Source of the DNA: Bifidobacterium breve
GTDB lineage: Bacteria; Actinomycetota; Thermoleophilia; Solirubrobacterales; Solirubrobacteraceae
Assembly: GCA_945878865.1 (NCBI GenBank)
Contig: CAMCUD010000002.1
Span: forward strand, 62,001 to 126,000
Length of the DNA stretch: 64,000 bases
Direction: 5' to 3'
Both the position numbers and the translations under genes were made by a program. Below are positions 37,708-45,997 of this stretch, piece after piece. Under the pieces are notes generated by a model that had not been told where the DNA came from, made no database searches, and saw only the letters and a list, made by a program, of their open reading frames with translations. Within the stretch, counting starts at the first letter, position 1. The number at the start of each line of letters is the position of its first letter.

Positions 37708-37723
37708 GCGTCCGCTGAGCGGT

Positions 37724-37729
37724 TAGGGT
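37724..37729 (+). promoter_or_regulatory. -10 element for leaderless transporter gene
   Basis: TAGGGT lies nine bases before ATG 37739, with no ribosome site between. Confidence 0.45.
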
Positions 37730-37738
37730 CTCGCCCGC

Positions 37739-38611
37739 ATGGAGGCCTCACCGCTCGCCATGGTCGCGCTGGGCCTCGGCCTCGCGATCATCATGTTCGC
37801 GCTCGGGACGACGCTCACGGCGGCGGACTTCCGGCGGGTGATCACCGCGCCGCGGGGCGTCGCGGTCGGCATCGTCAACCTCGTGCTCATCGCGCCGCTG
37901 CTCGCGTTCGCGATGGCCGAGCTGTTCGACCTGGAGCCGACCCTGGCTGTCGGGCTCGTGCTGCTCGGCGCCGCGCCCGGGGGCGCGCTCGCGAACCTCC
38001 TCACGCATCTCGCGCGGGGCGACACGGCCCTGTCGATCACGATGACCGGGGTGAGCAGCGTCGCGTCGGTCGTGACCGTCCCGCTCTACCTCGGCCTCGC
38101 CACCGCGTACTTCGGCGCCGACGACATCGGCGATGACCTGTCGATGCCGCTCATCGTGGTGCGGACGTTCTTCGGCATCGCGCTCCCGCTCGGTGTGGGG
38201 ATGTGGGCGGCGTCACGCCGGCCCGGGTGGGTCCAGGCGAATCAGCGGGCGATCCGCGCCGCAGCGATCGGGACGTTCGCGCTCGTCGTGGTGATCGCGA
38301 TCGTCACGGAGCACGCCACGGTCCTCGACCATCTCGGCCCGGTCGTCGGCGCGGCCCTCGGGCTGAACGTCGCGGCGATGGCCGTGAGCTTCGGCGTCGC
38401 GAAGGTGGTGCGGCTCGACGGCCCGCAGTCGACGGCGATAGCGATCGAGCTCGGCGTCCACAACGCGGCGCTCGCGGTGGCGATCGGCGCATCCCTCGAC
38501 GAGGAGCTCGCCGTGCCCGCCGCGGTCTACAGCACGTTCATGCTCGTGACGGCCGGAGCGTTCGCCCGCGTGATGTACCGGCGCAATGCCGAGGCGCTCA
38601 CAGCGCCCTGA
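37739..38611 (+). CDS. Bile acid:sodium symporter (BASS) family transporter
   Basis: The 290-residue protein has 9-10 hydrophobic helices and the BASS segments FALGTTLTAADFRRV, GAAPGGALANLLTHLARGD and IAIELGVHNAALAVAIG. The family takes up organic anions, often with sodium, and includes transporters of keto acids and steroids. It has its own likely leaderless promoter and overlaps the convergent synthase gene by 14 bases. The substrate is unknown. Confidence 0.85.
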   Translation: MEASPLAMVALGLGLAIIMFALGTTLTAADFRRVITAPRGVAVGIVNLVLIAPLLAFAMAELFDLEPTLAVGLVLLGAAPGGALANLLTHLARGDTALSITMTGVSSVASVVTVPLYLGLATAYFGADDIGDDLSMPLIVVRTFFGIALPLGVGMWAASRRPGWVQANQRAIRAAAIGTFALVVVIAIVTEHATVLDHLGPVVGAALGLNVAAMAVSFGVAKVVRLDGPQSTAIAIELGVHNAALAVAIGASLDEELAVPAAVYSTFMLVTAGAFARVMYRRNAEALTAP

Positions 38612-39923
38612 CGGGTGGCAGGTCGTGGGCGTCGTCGGGGCGCACCATGAGGACCTGGTGGATCGTGATGCCGCCGTGCTCGAAGCCCTGCGCCGCGCCG
38701 GCGTGGTGCGCGCGCCAGACGCGCTCGCGCTGCTCGCCGATCGCCGCGATCACGCCCTCGCGGTCGGCCGCCATGTTCCGCAGCCACGCGCGCAGCGTCA
38801 GCGCGTAGTGCTCGCGCAGTGACTCGACGTCACGGACCTCCAGGCCCTGGTCCTCCATGAGACCGACGAGGTCGCCCAGGCGCAGCAGCTCGCCGTCGGG
38901 GAACACGTACCGCGCCGTGAAGCTGTCCGGCCCGCCCGCGTCGGAGTACAGCCGGCCGATGGCGTGGTTGAGCACCAGCCCGCCGGGCGTGACCAGCGAG
39001 CGCAGCTGCGTGAGATAGGCGGGCATCTGGTCGCGGCCGACGTGCTCGGACATCCCGATGCTCACGACCTTGTCGAACGGGCCGTCGCGCACGTCGCGGT
39101 AGTCCTGGACGCGCACCTCGACCCGGTCCTCGACGCCGGCGGCGCGCACCCGCTCGCGCGCGAGCTCCGCCTGCGCCTCGGAGATCGTCACCCCGACCGC
39201 GTGGACGCCGTACCGCGTCGCCGCGTGGATGAGCATCGAGCCCCAGCCGCATCCGATGTCCAGCAGGCGCTCGCCCTCCTTGAGCCGGAGCTTCTGGCAG
39301 ACCCGGTCGAGCTTGCGCTCCTGCGCGGCTTCGAGCGACTCGTCCGCAGATGCGAAGACCGCGCACGAGTAGACCATCGACGGCCCCAGCTGGATCTCGT
39401 AGAACCGGTTCGACACGTCGTAGTGGAACGCGATGGCCGCCTTGTCGCGGCGCAGCGAATGCAGCCGACCGGGCAGCTTGGCCTCGGACTCGGGGATCGG
39501 CGGGCGGCGCAGCATCCGCGCGCCGCCGATGCGGGCCGCGTGGGCGAACGCGCGGATCTTCGCGCGCCGGTCGAGCGCGAGCCCGCCGTAGCGCTCACGC
39601 AGGAGCAGCGCCTGCTCGAAGTCGCCTTCGAGATCGATCGCCCCGGTGATCCACGCGCGGATGAGCCCGAGCGAGTCGGGACGGTGCAGCAGGTGGGCCA
39701 GGGCGTCCTGCCCGAAGAGGATCGTCAGCGGTGGCTGGCCGTCCTCCGTCGGCCCGAGCTCGCTGCCGTCCCAGAACCGCATGCCGAACGGGCGTCGCGC
39801 CAGCTGCGGCGACAGCTCGAGCAGGAGCTCCTCGATCTCCGCGGCGACGCCGGTCGCCGCACTCGCTTCAGGACCCCGAGGAGCCTGCGTCGCATCGGTG
39901 ATGCTGTGCGAGGTCGTTGCGAT
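38598..39923 (-). CDS. Cyclopropane-fatty-acyl-phospholipid synthase family methyltransferase
   Basis: The protein has the CFA synthase layout: an N-terminal lipid-binding part (FWDGSELGP, RAWITGAIDLEGDFEQAL) and a SAM methyltransferase with LLDIGCGWGSMLIHA near 219 and FHYDVSNRFYEIQLG before it. It methylates unsaturated acyl chains in membrane phospholipids. High third-base GC shows coding upstream of the first in-frame ATG (39782), but no ATG, GTG or TTG is available there. ATC 39923 follows TAAGGT by seven bases, so I place the start there with doubt. Confidence 0.8.
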   Translation of the reverse strand: MATTSHSITDATQAPRGPEASAATGVAAEIEELLLELSPQLARRPFGMRFWDGSELGPTEDGQPPLTILFGQDALAHLLHRPDSLGLIRAWITGAIDLEGDFEQALLLRERYGGLALDRRAKIRAFAHAARIGGARMLRRPPIPESEAKLPGRLHSLRRDKAAIAFHYDVSNRFYEIQLGPSMVYSCAVFASADESLEAAQERKLDRVCQKLRLKEGERLLDIGCGWGSMLIHAATRYGVHAVGVTISEAQAELARERVRAAGVEDRVEVRVQDYRDVRDGPFDKVVSIGMSEHVGRDQMPAYLTQLRSLVTPGGLVLNHAIGRLYSDAGGPDSFTARYVFPDGELLRLGDLVGLMEDQGLEVRDVESLREHYALTLRAWLRNMAADREGVIAAIGEQRERVWRAHHAGAAQGFEHGGITIHQVLMVRPDDAHDLPPVRAL

Positions 39924-39930
39924 GTCAAGG

Positions 39931-39936
39931 ACCTTA
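39931..39936 (-). promoter_or_regulatory. -10 element before the synthase gene
   Basis: TAAGGT on the minus strand ends seven bases before ATC 39923. No ribosome site follows, as for the other leaderless genes. Confidence 0.4.
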
Positions 39937-39967
39937 CCCCCGGAGGGTGGATCCGAAAAGGGGATCG

Positions 39968-40717
39968 TCAGCCGCTGATCTGGCGGGTGATCCGCCCGCC
40001 CGGCGTGGCGACGAACGCCTTGCCGCCCTTGACGAACGCCGACCACTGGCCGCCGCCGATGTCGAGGAACACCGCGTAGTCGAAGGCGGAGGCGGGCCGG
40101 CGGGCGCGCCCGGTCGCGCTGCGCACGATCCGCTGCGGCGCGCCCGGGTCGATCTGCGACCACGCGAAGCCCGTGAGCCCGCCGATGGGCGTGGGCGTCG
40201 TGCTGAGGACGCGCACCTCGCCGTCCCAGGTGGCCTGGGCGCTGCGCAGACGGCCGTCGCGCAGGACGACCTGGACGTCGACGCGCTCGGCGGCGACGCG
40301 GACGTTGCGCGGGCGGCCCTTCGCGTCGGCGCGCAGGCGGCGCAGCGCGACCGCGAGGTTGGCGCGGCGCAGGAGCGAGCCGCGCTGCAGCCCGGAGGGC
40401 GGGCCGGTGGGCGCCGGCGGGGGCGTCGCTGCCGGCTCCGTCTCGGGCTCGGGATCGCTTGGCGCCTCGGTGACCTCGGTCTCGGGCGCCGCCGCGGTCG
40501 ACGCGGCTGCCGGGGCCTTCGACTCCTCGCCGGCCGACAGGTACACCAGCGCGCCGCCTAGGCCGAGCAGGACGAGGACGACCACGACGGCGACGAGGAT
40601 CGGACCGCCGCGCCGGGGAGGGCGGGCGCCCGGCATGCCGGGTGTCTGCGAGCCCGAGGAGCTCAGGCCCGCGAGCGGGTCCTCGTCGACCTTGTTGCCG
40701 AAGGCGTCGTAGGGCAC
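39968..40717 (-). CDS. Membrane-anchored protein of unknown function
   Basis: The 249-residue protein has an N-terminal cytoplasmic part rich in Gly, Ser and Pro, one membrane helix (GPILVAVVVVLVLLGLGGAL, about 37-56), a Glu/Pro/Thr-rich outer linker and a C-terminal folded part with VRVAAERVDVQVVLRDGRL and DYAVFLDIGGGQWSAF. I do not recognise the outer domain. GTG 40717 lies six bases after TAGGCT (40724-40729, minus strand), so it is probably leaderless. Confidence 0.65.
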   Translation of the reverse strand: MPYDAFGNKVDEDPLAGLSSSGSQTPGMPGARPPRRGGPILVAVVVVLVLLGLGGALVYLSAGEESKAPAAASTAAAPETEVTEAPSDPEPETEPAATPPPAPTGPPSGLQRGSLLRRANLAVALRRLRADAKGRPRNVRVAAERVDVQVVLRDGRLRSAQATWDGEVRVLSTTPTPIGGLTGFAWSQIDPGAPQRIVRSATGRARRPASAFDYAVFLDIGGGQWSAFVKGGKAFVATPGGRITRQISG

Positions 40718-40771
40718 GGGCGCAGCCTAGATCCTGCGGCCACGGATCACACGGCGGACGGCGCAAGTCCA

Positions 40772-40785
40772 GGCCGGCGCCGGCC
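40772..40785. promoter_or_regulatory. Perfect 14-base GC palindrome before the sulfotransferase gene
   Basis: GGCCGGCGCCGGCC is fully symmetric and lies just before TTACCT (40787-40792), the likely -10 for ATG 40799. It may be a protein-binding site, or chance in GC-rich DNA. Confidence 0.35.
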
Positions 40786-40798
40786 GTTACCTGTGGTG

Positions 40799-41677
40799 AT
40801 GAGCACCGCGCTTCACCCGCCGGCGACGCCGCTCGGTGGGCCCAAGTGGCGGCTCGAGCAGCTGAGCGACCGCCAACGCTCACGCGCCGGGAGGATCACG
40901 CTCCGTGGCACGTGCCGCGACCTCCAGACCTACGTGACCTTCATCGGGTACCCCCGCAGCGGCCACTCGATGGTCGGCTCACTGCTCGACGCCCATCCGC
41001 GTGCCGTAGTGGCGCACGAGCTCGACGCGCTCCGGTACGTCGAAGAGGGCTACGACCGGTGGCGGCTGTTCCACCTCATCCTCAGCAACGCCAAGCGGAC
41101 CGCGCGCCGCGGACGCGTCCAGACGGGGTACTCCTACGCCGTGCCGGGTCAGTGGCAGGGACGGTGGGAACACCTCCAGGTCATCGGCGACAAGAAGGGC
41201 GGCCGCTCGACGATCCGCCTTGACGACGACCCGTCGCTCATCGACCGGCTCGCGCAGACGGTCGCGCTGCCCTCCAAATACGTGCTGATCGTGCGCAACC
41301 CCTTCGACAACGTCGCGACGATCTCGCGACGGGACGTCGAGGAGCAGGGCGTGGCGGCCGAGGGCGCCCTCGATCATGCCATCCGCCGGTACGTCGACCT
41401 CACCGAGCGGGTGGAACGGTTTCTCGCGCGCACTCCCGACGCCGACGTTCACCTCGCGCAGCACGAGCAGTTCATCGCGTCGCCTCGTGAGGCGCTTGGC
41501 GCGCTGTGCGCGTTCCTCGGCCTCAAGGCCGAGGACGAGTACCTGGAGGCGTGCGCGGCGCTCCTCTACGAGGCGCCGAGCCGCAGCCGCGACCGGATCG
41601 CGTGGTCGGACGACCAGCGCGCCGAGCTTGACGCGCTCATCGCCCGCCACTCGTTCCTGGCGGGCTACACCCTCTAG
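40799..41677 (+). CDS. Sulfotransferase-like protein
   Basis: The 292-residue protein has the PAPS 5'-phosphosulfate-binding pattern YPRSGHSMVGSLLDAHP at residues 51-67 and a second segment YVLIVRNPFDNVATISRRD that fits the 3'-phosphate-binding part. It may transfer sulfate to a glycan, lipid or small molecule. The frame opens at GTG 40793, but ATG 40799 fits the -10 spacing better. Its stop shares CTAG with the convergent cell-wall gene. The acceptor is unknown. Confidence 0.75.
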   Translation: MSTALHPPATPLGGPKWRLEQLSDRQRSRAGRITLRGTCRDLQTYVTFIGYPRSGHSMVGSLLDAHPRAVVAHELDALRYVEEGYDRWRLFHLILSNAKRTARRGRVQTGYSYAVPGQWQGRWEHLQVIGDKKGGRSTIRLDDDPSLIDRLAQTVALPSKYVLIVRNPFDNVATISRRDVEEQGVAAEGALDHAIRRYVDLTERVERFLARTPDADVHLAQHEQFIASPREALGALCAFLGLKAEDEYLEACAALLYEAPSRSRDRIAWSDDQRAELDALIARHSFLAGYTL

Positions 41678-44670
41678 TCGCCGCCGCCCGCACCGCGGGC
41701 GCGCAGGCGGTCCGCGCGCCGGGCGGCGTGAAGCGCGAACTTCGACGGGCGGGACGGCAGCTTCGGGTTCTTGATCGTGTCGAGGCGGCGCACGAGCTTC
41801 GTCCACTGCTCGGGCTTCAGCAGGGCGTCGAGCTCAGCGGCCCGGTCGCCGGTGGGCTGGTAGCCAGGTCGCCAGCCGATGTGGATGTGGTCAGCGTGAT
41901 CGGCGAGGGCGAGCGTGTTGTCGGTGCCGTCGTACTGCATCAGCGTGATGATCTGTGCCGGCTTCATCGCGCCCTGGAGCGTGAGCAGCCGGCGCACGAC
42001 TCGGTCGGTGAGCGAGCCCTTGCCCTGGTGGCCGTAGATCGGCACGCCGTTGATCGCCGCGATGTCGACGGCCGTGCCGGTGGTGTGGTGCGACACGTTG
42101 CCCGACGAGGTGTAGACGCCGTGGCCGCACCGCAGGCTGGTGACGGTGGGCTTGAAGCCGCTCGCGGCGAGGAACTCCAGGGTCGCCAGCACGCGCCGGT
42201 CGATCGTGCCGGCGCTGATGTCCCGGCGGCCGCACGAGTAGATCTCGACGCGGCCGTCGTCGAGGACCCGCCGCTGGAGCGTCTGCTTGTCCATGAGCAG
42301 GATCTGCCCCGTCGTCGCGGCGGTCTCCGGGCCGACGTCCGCCGCCCGGGCGCGGTACAGCGCGGTCGATTCGAGCAGCCGCCAGCCCCGCACGATCGGC
42401 CGCGGGTCGATGCGCGGAGCGTCGCGACCGGCCGGGCGGATCTCGAAGTCCAGGTCACGGTCGTCGCCTTCGTCCCCGGCGGCCGACGTGCCCAGCTGCC
42501 CAAGCACGGTTCCCGCCACCACGCGGCTGCCCTTGCGCAGCGGCGTGTACCGGACGTCCTTGGGGCGCAGGTCGTAGTCCACCGTGAACGCGCGGTCCAG
42601 CGCGTCTGCGCTGGGCGCGGGAGCCTCGGTCGTCTTCGGCGCCGGCGCATCCGTGGACGCCTGCGGATCCTGCTGCTCGGCAGGCAGGTCGATCGCGCGG
42701 TCGGGGAGGAGGGGGTCGAGGACCGGGTCGGCCTTCTCCTTGGCCGCTTCGACATCGGGCGGCTGAGGAGAGGAGGGGACCGGCGCCGGTGACTCCTCGG
42801 GCGTCTCCGGGGCGGTGGTCGTCGGTGGGGCGGGGGTCGTCTCGGGTGCTGGTGTGTCGGTCGGCGCCGCCGGAGCGGTGGCGCTCGGGGCGGGCGTCGT
42901 GGTCGCCGGCGGGACGGTCGTGGTCGGCTGCTCGGGCGCGGGCTGCGTCTCGGTCGGCTCGGCCGGCGTCGTCTCCGACGTGGCCTGTGGGGCCGGCTCG
43001 GGCGCGGGCGTCGTCGAAGCCGGGGCCGGCGGGGTCGAGGTCGTGGCGGGCGGGATCGACGGCAGCGACGCCGGCGAATCGATCTGCGGGTCGGGCGCCG
43101 GGGCGGGCTGCGCCTCGGGGGCCACGCCGCCGCTCGTCGGGGACGCCCCCGGCAGCGCAACCTCGGACGAGGCGGCCGGTGCGGACGCCACCGCCGGCTC
43201 CAGCGCCGCCTGCGATGACCCGCTCTCCGCCGAGAGCGGCGGGCGCACGGCCATGCTGGGGGCGGGCGCTACGACGACGGTGGTCGAGGCGGCGCCGGTG
43301 TCGACGTCCGTGGAGGCGCCGATCCCGTCCGACGTGGCGTCCGCCGGTCGAGCCGGTGTGGAGGATGCGAGCGGCGCGAGCTCCGCGGCGCGATCGGTGG
43401 TGCTCGCCGCGAGCCTGGGCGAAGGGTCGCGGTCGGGGAGACCCAGTTCGACGGAGATCTCGTCCTTCGTCGACGCCTCGCCCTTGGGCACGGGCACCTG
43501 AGTCGAGAACGAGCGCAGACCGCCGTACGTGTACACGTTGCCGTACGCGTCGCGCAGCCGGACGTAGCGTCCGAGCCGGTCGTTCGTGCCCATCGCGACG
43601 ACGGTGCCGTCGGTGACCGCCGTGGCGGCGTGGTCGGAGGACGCCCGGATGCGCAGACGCCGATCGTCATCGATGCCCGGCAGCAGCCGCGGGGTGGGGG
43701 CGCCACGGCTCGGCCCGCCGGGCTGGCCCACGGGGAAGATGCCCTGCGTGAGCCCGGTGAGTGAGCTGACGAGGTCGTCCGGCAGGGCGGCGACCAGCCG
43801 GGCACGCCGCAGGACATCGGAGACGTACCAGTCCGCGTGGTTGTACGCGAAGATCGCCCTGCGGAGATCCTTGGCGGCGCCGGCCGCGCGGAGGTACCGG
43901 GCCGCGGCGAAGATCGCGTCGACCGGGTTGAACGGGTCACGCTCGCCGTCGAGGTTCGCGTCGACGCCGTACTGCCGCCAGGTCGCCGGCATGAACTGCA
44001 TCCAGCCCAGGGCGCCGGCCGACGACACGCTGAGGTTCCGCCCATAATCGGTCTCGATCTCGTTGATCGCCGCGAGCACCTCCCAGCGGATGCCGTACTG
44101 CACGCCGGCCGCCTGGTAGATCGGCAGCAGGAACGGCGGAATGCGGAAGGAGTCGATGAAGAAGCTCGGGACGCCGACGGCCGTCGGACCGAGGGGCGAG
44201 AGCGACCCGGGGGGCGCTCCGGCGCCGCGCGCGCTCGCGGCGGGGGCCGCTGCGCCGCCCGCTGCGGCCGGCGTCTTCGCCACGGTCTTCCGCGCCGGGC
44301 GCCGCCCGTCAAGGTCGCGGTCCTTGTCGGAGCCGGTGGTCTTCTGCCGCGCGGGTCGGCGGGTGCTCTCCGGTGGCGCATCGCCGAGCGCCGGTGCCGG
44401 CGTGGTCGTGGTCGTCGGAGGCGTCGCCGCCGTCGTGGTCGCCGGGGCCTCGGCGGGCGGCGCCGTCTCCGCGGGGGCGGGCGCAGCCGGCTCGACGGCC
44501 GGGGCCGCCGTGGTCTCGGTCGGCTCGGCCTGGGCGGGCGCCGTCGCCGTCGGCTCATCCGGCGTCGTGGCGCCGGCGACGGGGGCATCGGCCGCCGTCG
44601 CCGGTCCGGCGAGCAGCACGACAGGTGCTGGTGCGGTGACCAGCAGCGTGGCGATCGTCCTGCGGATCAC
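41674..44670 (-). CDS. Secreted multi-domain cell-wall hydrolase: SLT transglycosylase, interrupted M23-like domain, M15-like domain
   Basis: The 998-residue protein has a signal peptide and a Pro/Thr/Ala-rich stretch, then an SLT domain (about 175-310) with the catalytic glutamate in AINEIETDYGRN. An M23/LytM-like strand set near 350-385 (TVVAMGTNDRLGRYVRL) is interrupted by a linker of about 290 residues very rich in Pro, Thr and Ala. The second M23 half (GTVLGQLG, LDFEIRPAG) is near 710-765. The C-terminus has HHTTGTAVDIA near 860 and HADHIHIGW near 928, as in M15 carboxypeptidases. The M23 zinc ligands are not evident. GTGA couples it to the gene upstream in the pst1 operon. Confidence 0.8.
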   Translation of the reverse strand: MIRRTIATLLVTAPAPVVLLAGPATAADAPVAGATTPDEPTATAPAQAEPTETTAAPAVEPAAPAPAETAPPAEAPATTTAATPPTTTTTPAPALGDAPPESTRRPARQKTTGSDKDRDLDGRRPARKTVAKTPAAAGGAAAPAASARGAGAPPGSLSPLGPTAVGVPSFFIDSFRIPPFLLPIYQAAGVQYGIRWEVLAAINEIETDYGRNLSVSSAGALGWMQFMPATWRQYGVDANLDGERDPFNPVDAIFAAARYLRAAGAAKDLRRAIFAYNHADWYVSDVLRRARLVAALPDDLVSSLTGLTQGIFPVGQPGGPSRGAPTPRLLPGIDDDRRLRIRASSDHAATAVTDGTVVAMGTNDRLGRYVRLRDAYGNVYTYGGLRSFSTQVPVPKGEASTKDEISVELGLPDRDPSPRLAASTTDRAAELAPLASSTPARPADATSDGIGASTDVDTGAASTTVVVAPAPSMAVRPPLSAESGSSQAALEPAVASAPAASSEVALPGASPTSGGVAPEAQPAPAPDPQIDSPASLPSIPPATTSTPPAPASTTPAPEPAPQATSETTPAEPTETQPAPEQPTTTVPPATTTPAPSATAPAAPTDTPAPETTPAPPTTTAPETPEESPAPVPSSPQPPDVEAAKEKADPVLDPLLPDRAIDLPAEQQDPQASTDAPAPKTTEAPAPSADALDRAFTVDYDLRPKDVRYTPLRKGSRVVAGTVLGQLGTSAAGDEGDDRDLDFEIRPAGRDAPRIDPRPIVRGWRLLESTALYRARAADVGPETAATTGQILLMDKQTLQRRVLDDGRVEIYSCGRRDISAGTIDRRVLATLEFLAASGFKPTVTSLRCGHGVYTSSGNVSHHTTGTAVDIAAINGVPIYGHQGKGSLTDRVVRRLLTLQGAMKPAQIITLMQYDGTDNTLALADHADHIHIGWRPGYQPTGDRAAELDALLKPEQWTKLVRRLDTIKNPKLPSRPSKFALHAARRADRLRARGAGGGD

Positions 44671-45074
44671 GTGAGGCCCGGTGTCGTCCTCGGCATGAGC
44701 TGCGCGCCGCACTGCCAGCAGAAGACGGCCCCGCGACTGTGCGGCGCGCCGCACGCGGAGCACATGCCGCTCGCCGCGCTCTCCTCGAGCGCGAGGATGC
44801 GCTCGACCTCGCCGAGCTCGGCGTCGATCTCCTGCAGCTCACCGGCCTTCTGGACCAGGACGTCGAGCCGGAAGTGATCGCGGATCGCCATCTCGTAGGT
44901 CAGGCCGCCGAGGTCCCACTGGCGCTCGGCCAGCTCGCGCGCGAGAACATCGCGGCGCGCCCGCACCTCCTCGGGGGTGAGGTCCTCCGACGTCGCCAGT
45001 CGCGGCGTCCCAGCCGCGGGGGTCGCGCCGTTCGAACCAGCCGGCACGGCGGGCCGGTCGAAACGTCCGCTCAC
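44667..45074 (-). CDS. Zinc-ribbon protein with coiled coil, 135 aa
   Basis: The protein has a disordered start, a helical middle (PEEVRARRDVLARELAERQW, then VLVQKAGELQEIDAELGEVE) and a C-terminal four-cysteine zinc ribbon (CSACGAPHSRGAVFCWQCG). It is coupled at both ends: GTG overlaps the TGA of the gene before it and its TGA overlaps the GTG of the cell-wall hydrolase. Its role is unknown; zinc ribbons like this often form protein contacts. Confidence 0.7.
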   Translation of the reverse strand: MSGRFDRPAVPAGSNGATPAAGTPRLATSEDLTPEEVRARRDVLARELAERQWDLGGLTYEMAIRDHFRLDVLVQKAGELQEIDAELGEVERILALEESAASGMCSACGAPHSRGAVFCWQCGAQLMPRTTPGLT

Positions 45075-45988
45075 CCGATCACCTCTCCCTCGTCCCCGCC
45101 GCCGGGCGCCGCGTCGTCCTTCTTCGGCGGCGCGCCCTGCGTCTGCGTTGTGTCCTTGAGCTTCTTCGACTTCTTGACGTAGTCGTCACCCGACGAGTTC
45201 TCGAGCGCCTTCAGGTCGCTGTCCGAGGCGGTGGACGCGCCGTTGCCGCCGGTGTCCGATGACGCTGCGCCGTCACCGGACGAGCTGTCGGCGTCGGGGT
45301 CGGACGAGGAGACCTCGACGACCTTGGCGTCCGGGAAGCTCGCCTTGAGGTCCTTGAGCGCGGCGGTCGCCTCCTTCTTCGACGTGAACACGCCGGAGTA
45401 GATGACGTAGGTGCCGCCGTCGAGCGACGGGTACTCGTCGGCATCCAGAGCGCCGACATCCGCGGCGCCCTGCCCGGTCGCCGCCGTCTTGGCCTGGGCG
45501 ATCGCCGCCGGATCGGTGCCGTCCTTGGGCAGGGTCTGCAGCTGAATGGTCCAGCCGTCCTCTCCCGTCCAGTCCGAGACGAACTCGGTCGGGGCCGCGG
45601 CGGCGGCCGCGGCGGCCGGAGCCGCCGCCGGGGCGGCGGCGTTGACGACCACCGGCTTGGGTGACGCCACCTGGATCTCCGGGTCGCTGAGCGCGGAGCC
45701 GAGGAGCCCGCCGACGAGCAGGAGCCCCGCCACGCCCGCGGCGACGAGCGTCGTGTTGCGCGCCGTCCACCACGACGTGCGCGGCGGCACGGGAGGCGTC
45801 GGGACGGTGGCAGGGGCTGCAGCGCCCGGTGGTGGCCCGAAGAGCTCGCCGAACTCGAGGCGAGGACCCGTCCGCCGTTCGCCGCAGTTCAGGCAGTACC
45901 GCTGGTCGGTGGCGAGCGGCGCCCCGCAGGCGCGGCACGCGTCGCCGACATCGCCGAGACGTGGGGTGTGAATCTCCTGCGTGGCCAT
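45071..45988 (-). CDS. Zinc-ribbon membrane protein with SPOR-like outer domain
   Basis: The 305-residue protein has an N-terminal zinc ribbon (CRACGAPLATDQRYCLNCG), a Pro-rich join, one membrane helix (about 80-102) and an outer domain with WTIQLQTLPKDG and YVIYSGVFTSKKEATAALKDL that resembles SPOR. SPOR domains bind denuded peptidoglycan. The C-terminal tail is Ser/Asp/Lys-rich. Coupled to the next zinc-ribbon gene and, through it, to the cell-wall hydrolase, it could place that enzyme. It lies nine bases after the lipoprotein gene. Confidence 0.7.
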   Translation of the reverse strand: MATQEIHTPRLGDVGDACRACGAPLATDQRYCLNCGERRTGPRLEFGELFGPPPGAAAPATVPTPPVPPRTSWWTARNTTLVAAGVAGLLLVGGLLGSALSDPEIQVASPKPVVVNAAAPAAAPAAAAAAAAPTEFVSDWTGEDGWTIQLQTLPKDGTDPAAIAQAKTAATGQGAADVGALDADEYPSLDGGTYVIYSGVFTSKKEATAALKDLKASFPDAKVVEVSSSDPDADSSSGDGAASSDTGGNGASTASDSDLKALENSSGDDYVKKSKKLKDTTQTQGAPPKKDDAAPGGGDEGEVIG

Positions 45989-45997
45989 CCGGACCTC

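Noticed and set aside
42600-43440. Repetitive Pro/Thr/Ala-coding stretch as a possible tandem DNA repeat or CRISPR-like array
   Set aside because: There is no constant repeat unit or spacer spacing; it is a low-complexity linker inside the cell-wall hydrolase.
45590-45640. GCC/GCG repeat as an unstable microsatellite
   Set aside because: It encodes an Ala/Pro linker in the SPOR-like protein and the codons vary, as in ordinary coding DNA.
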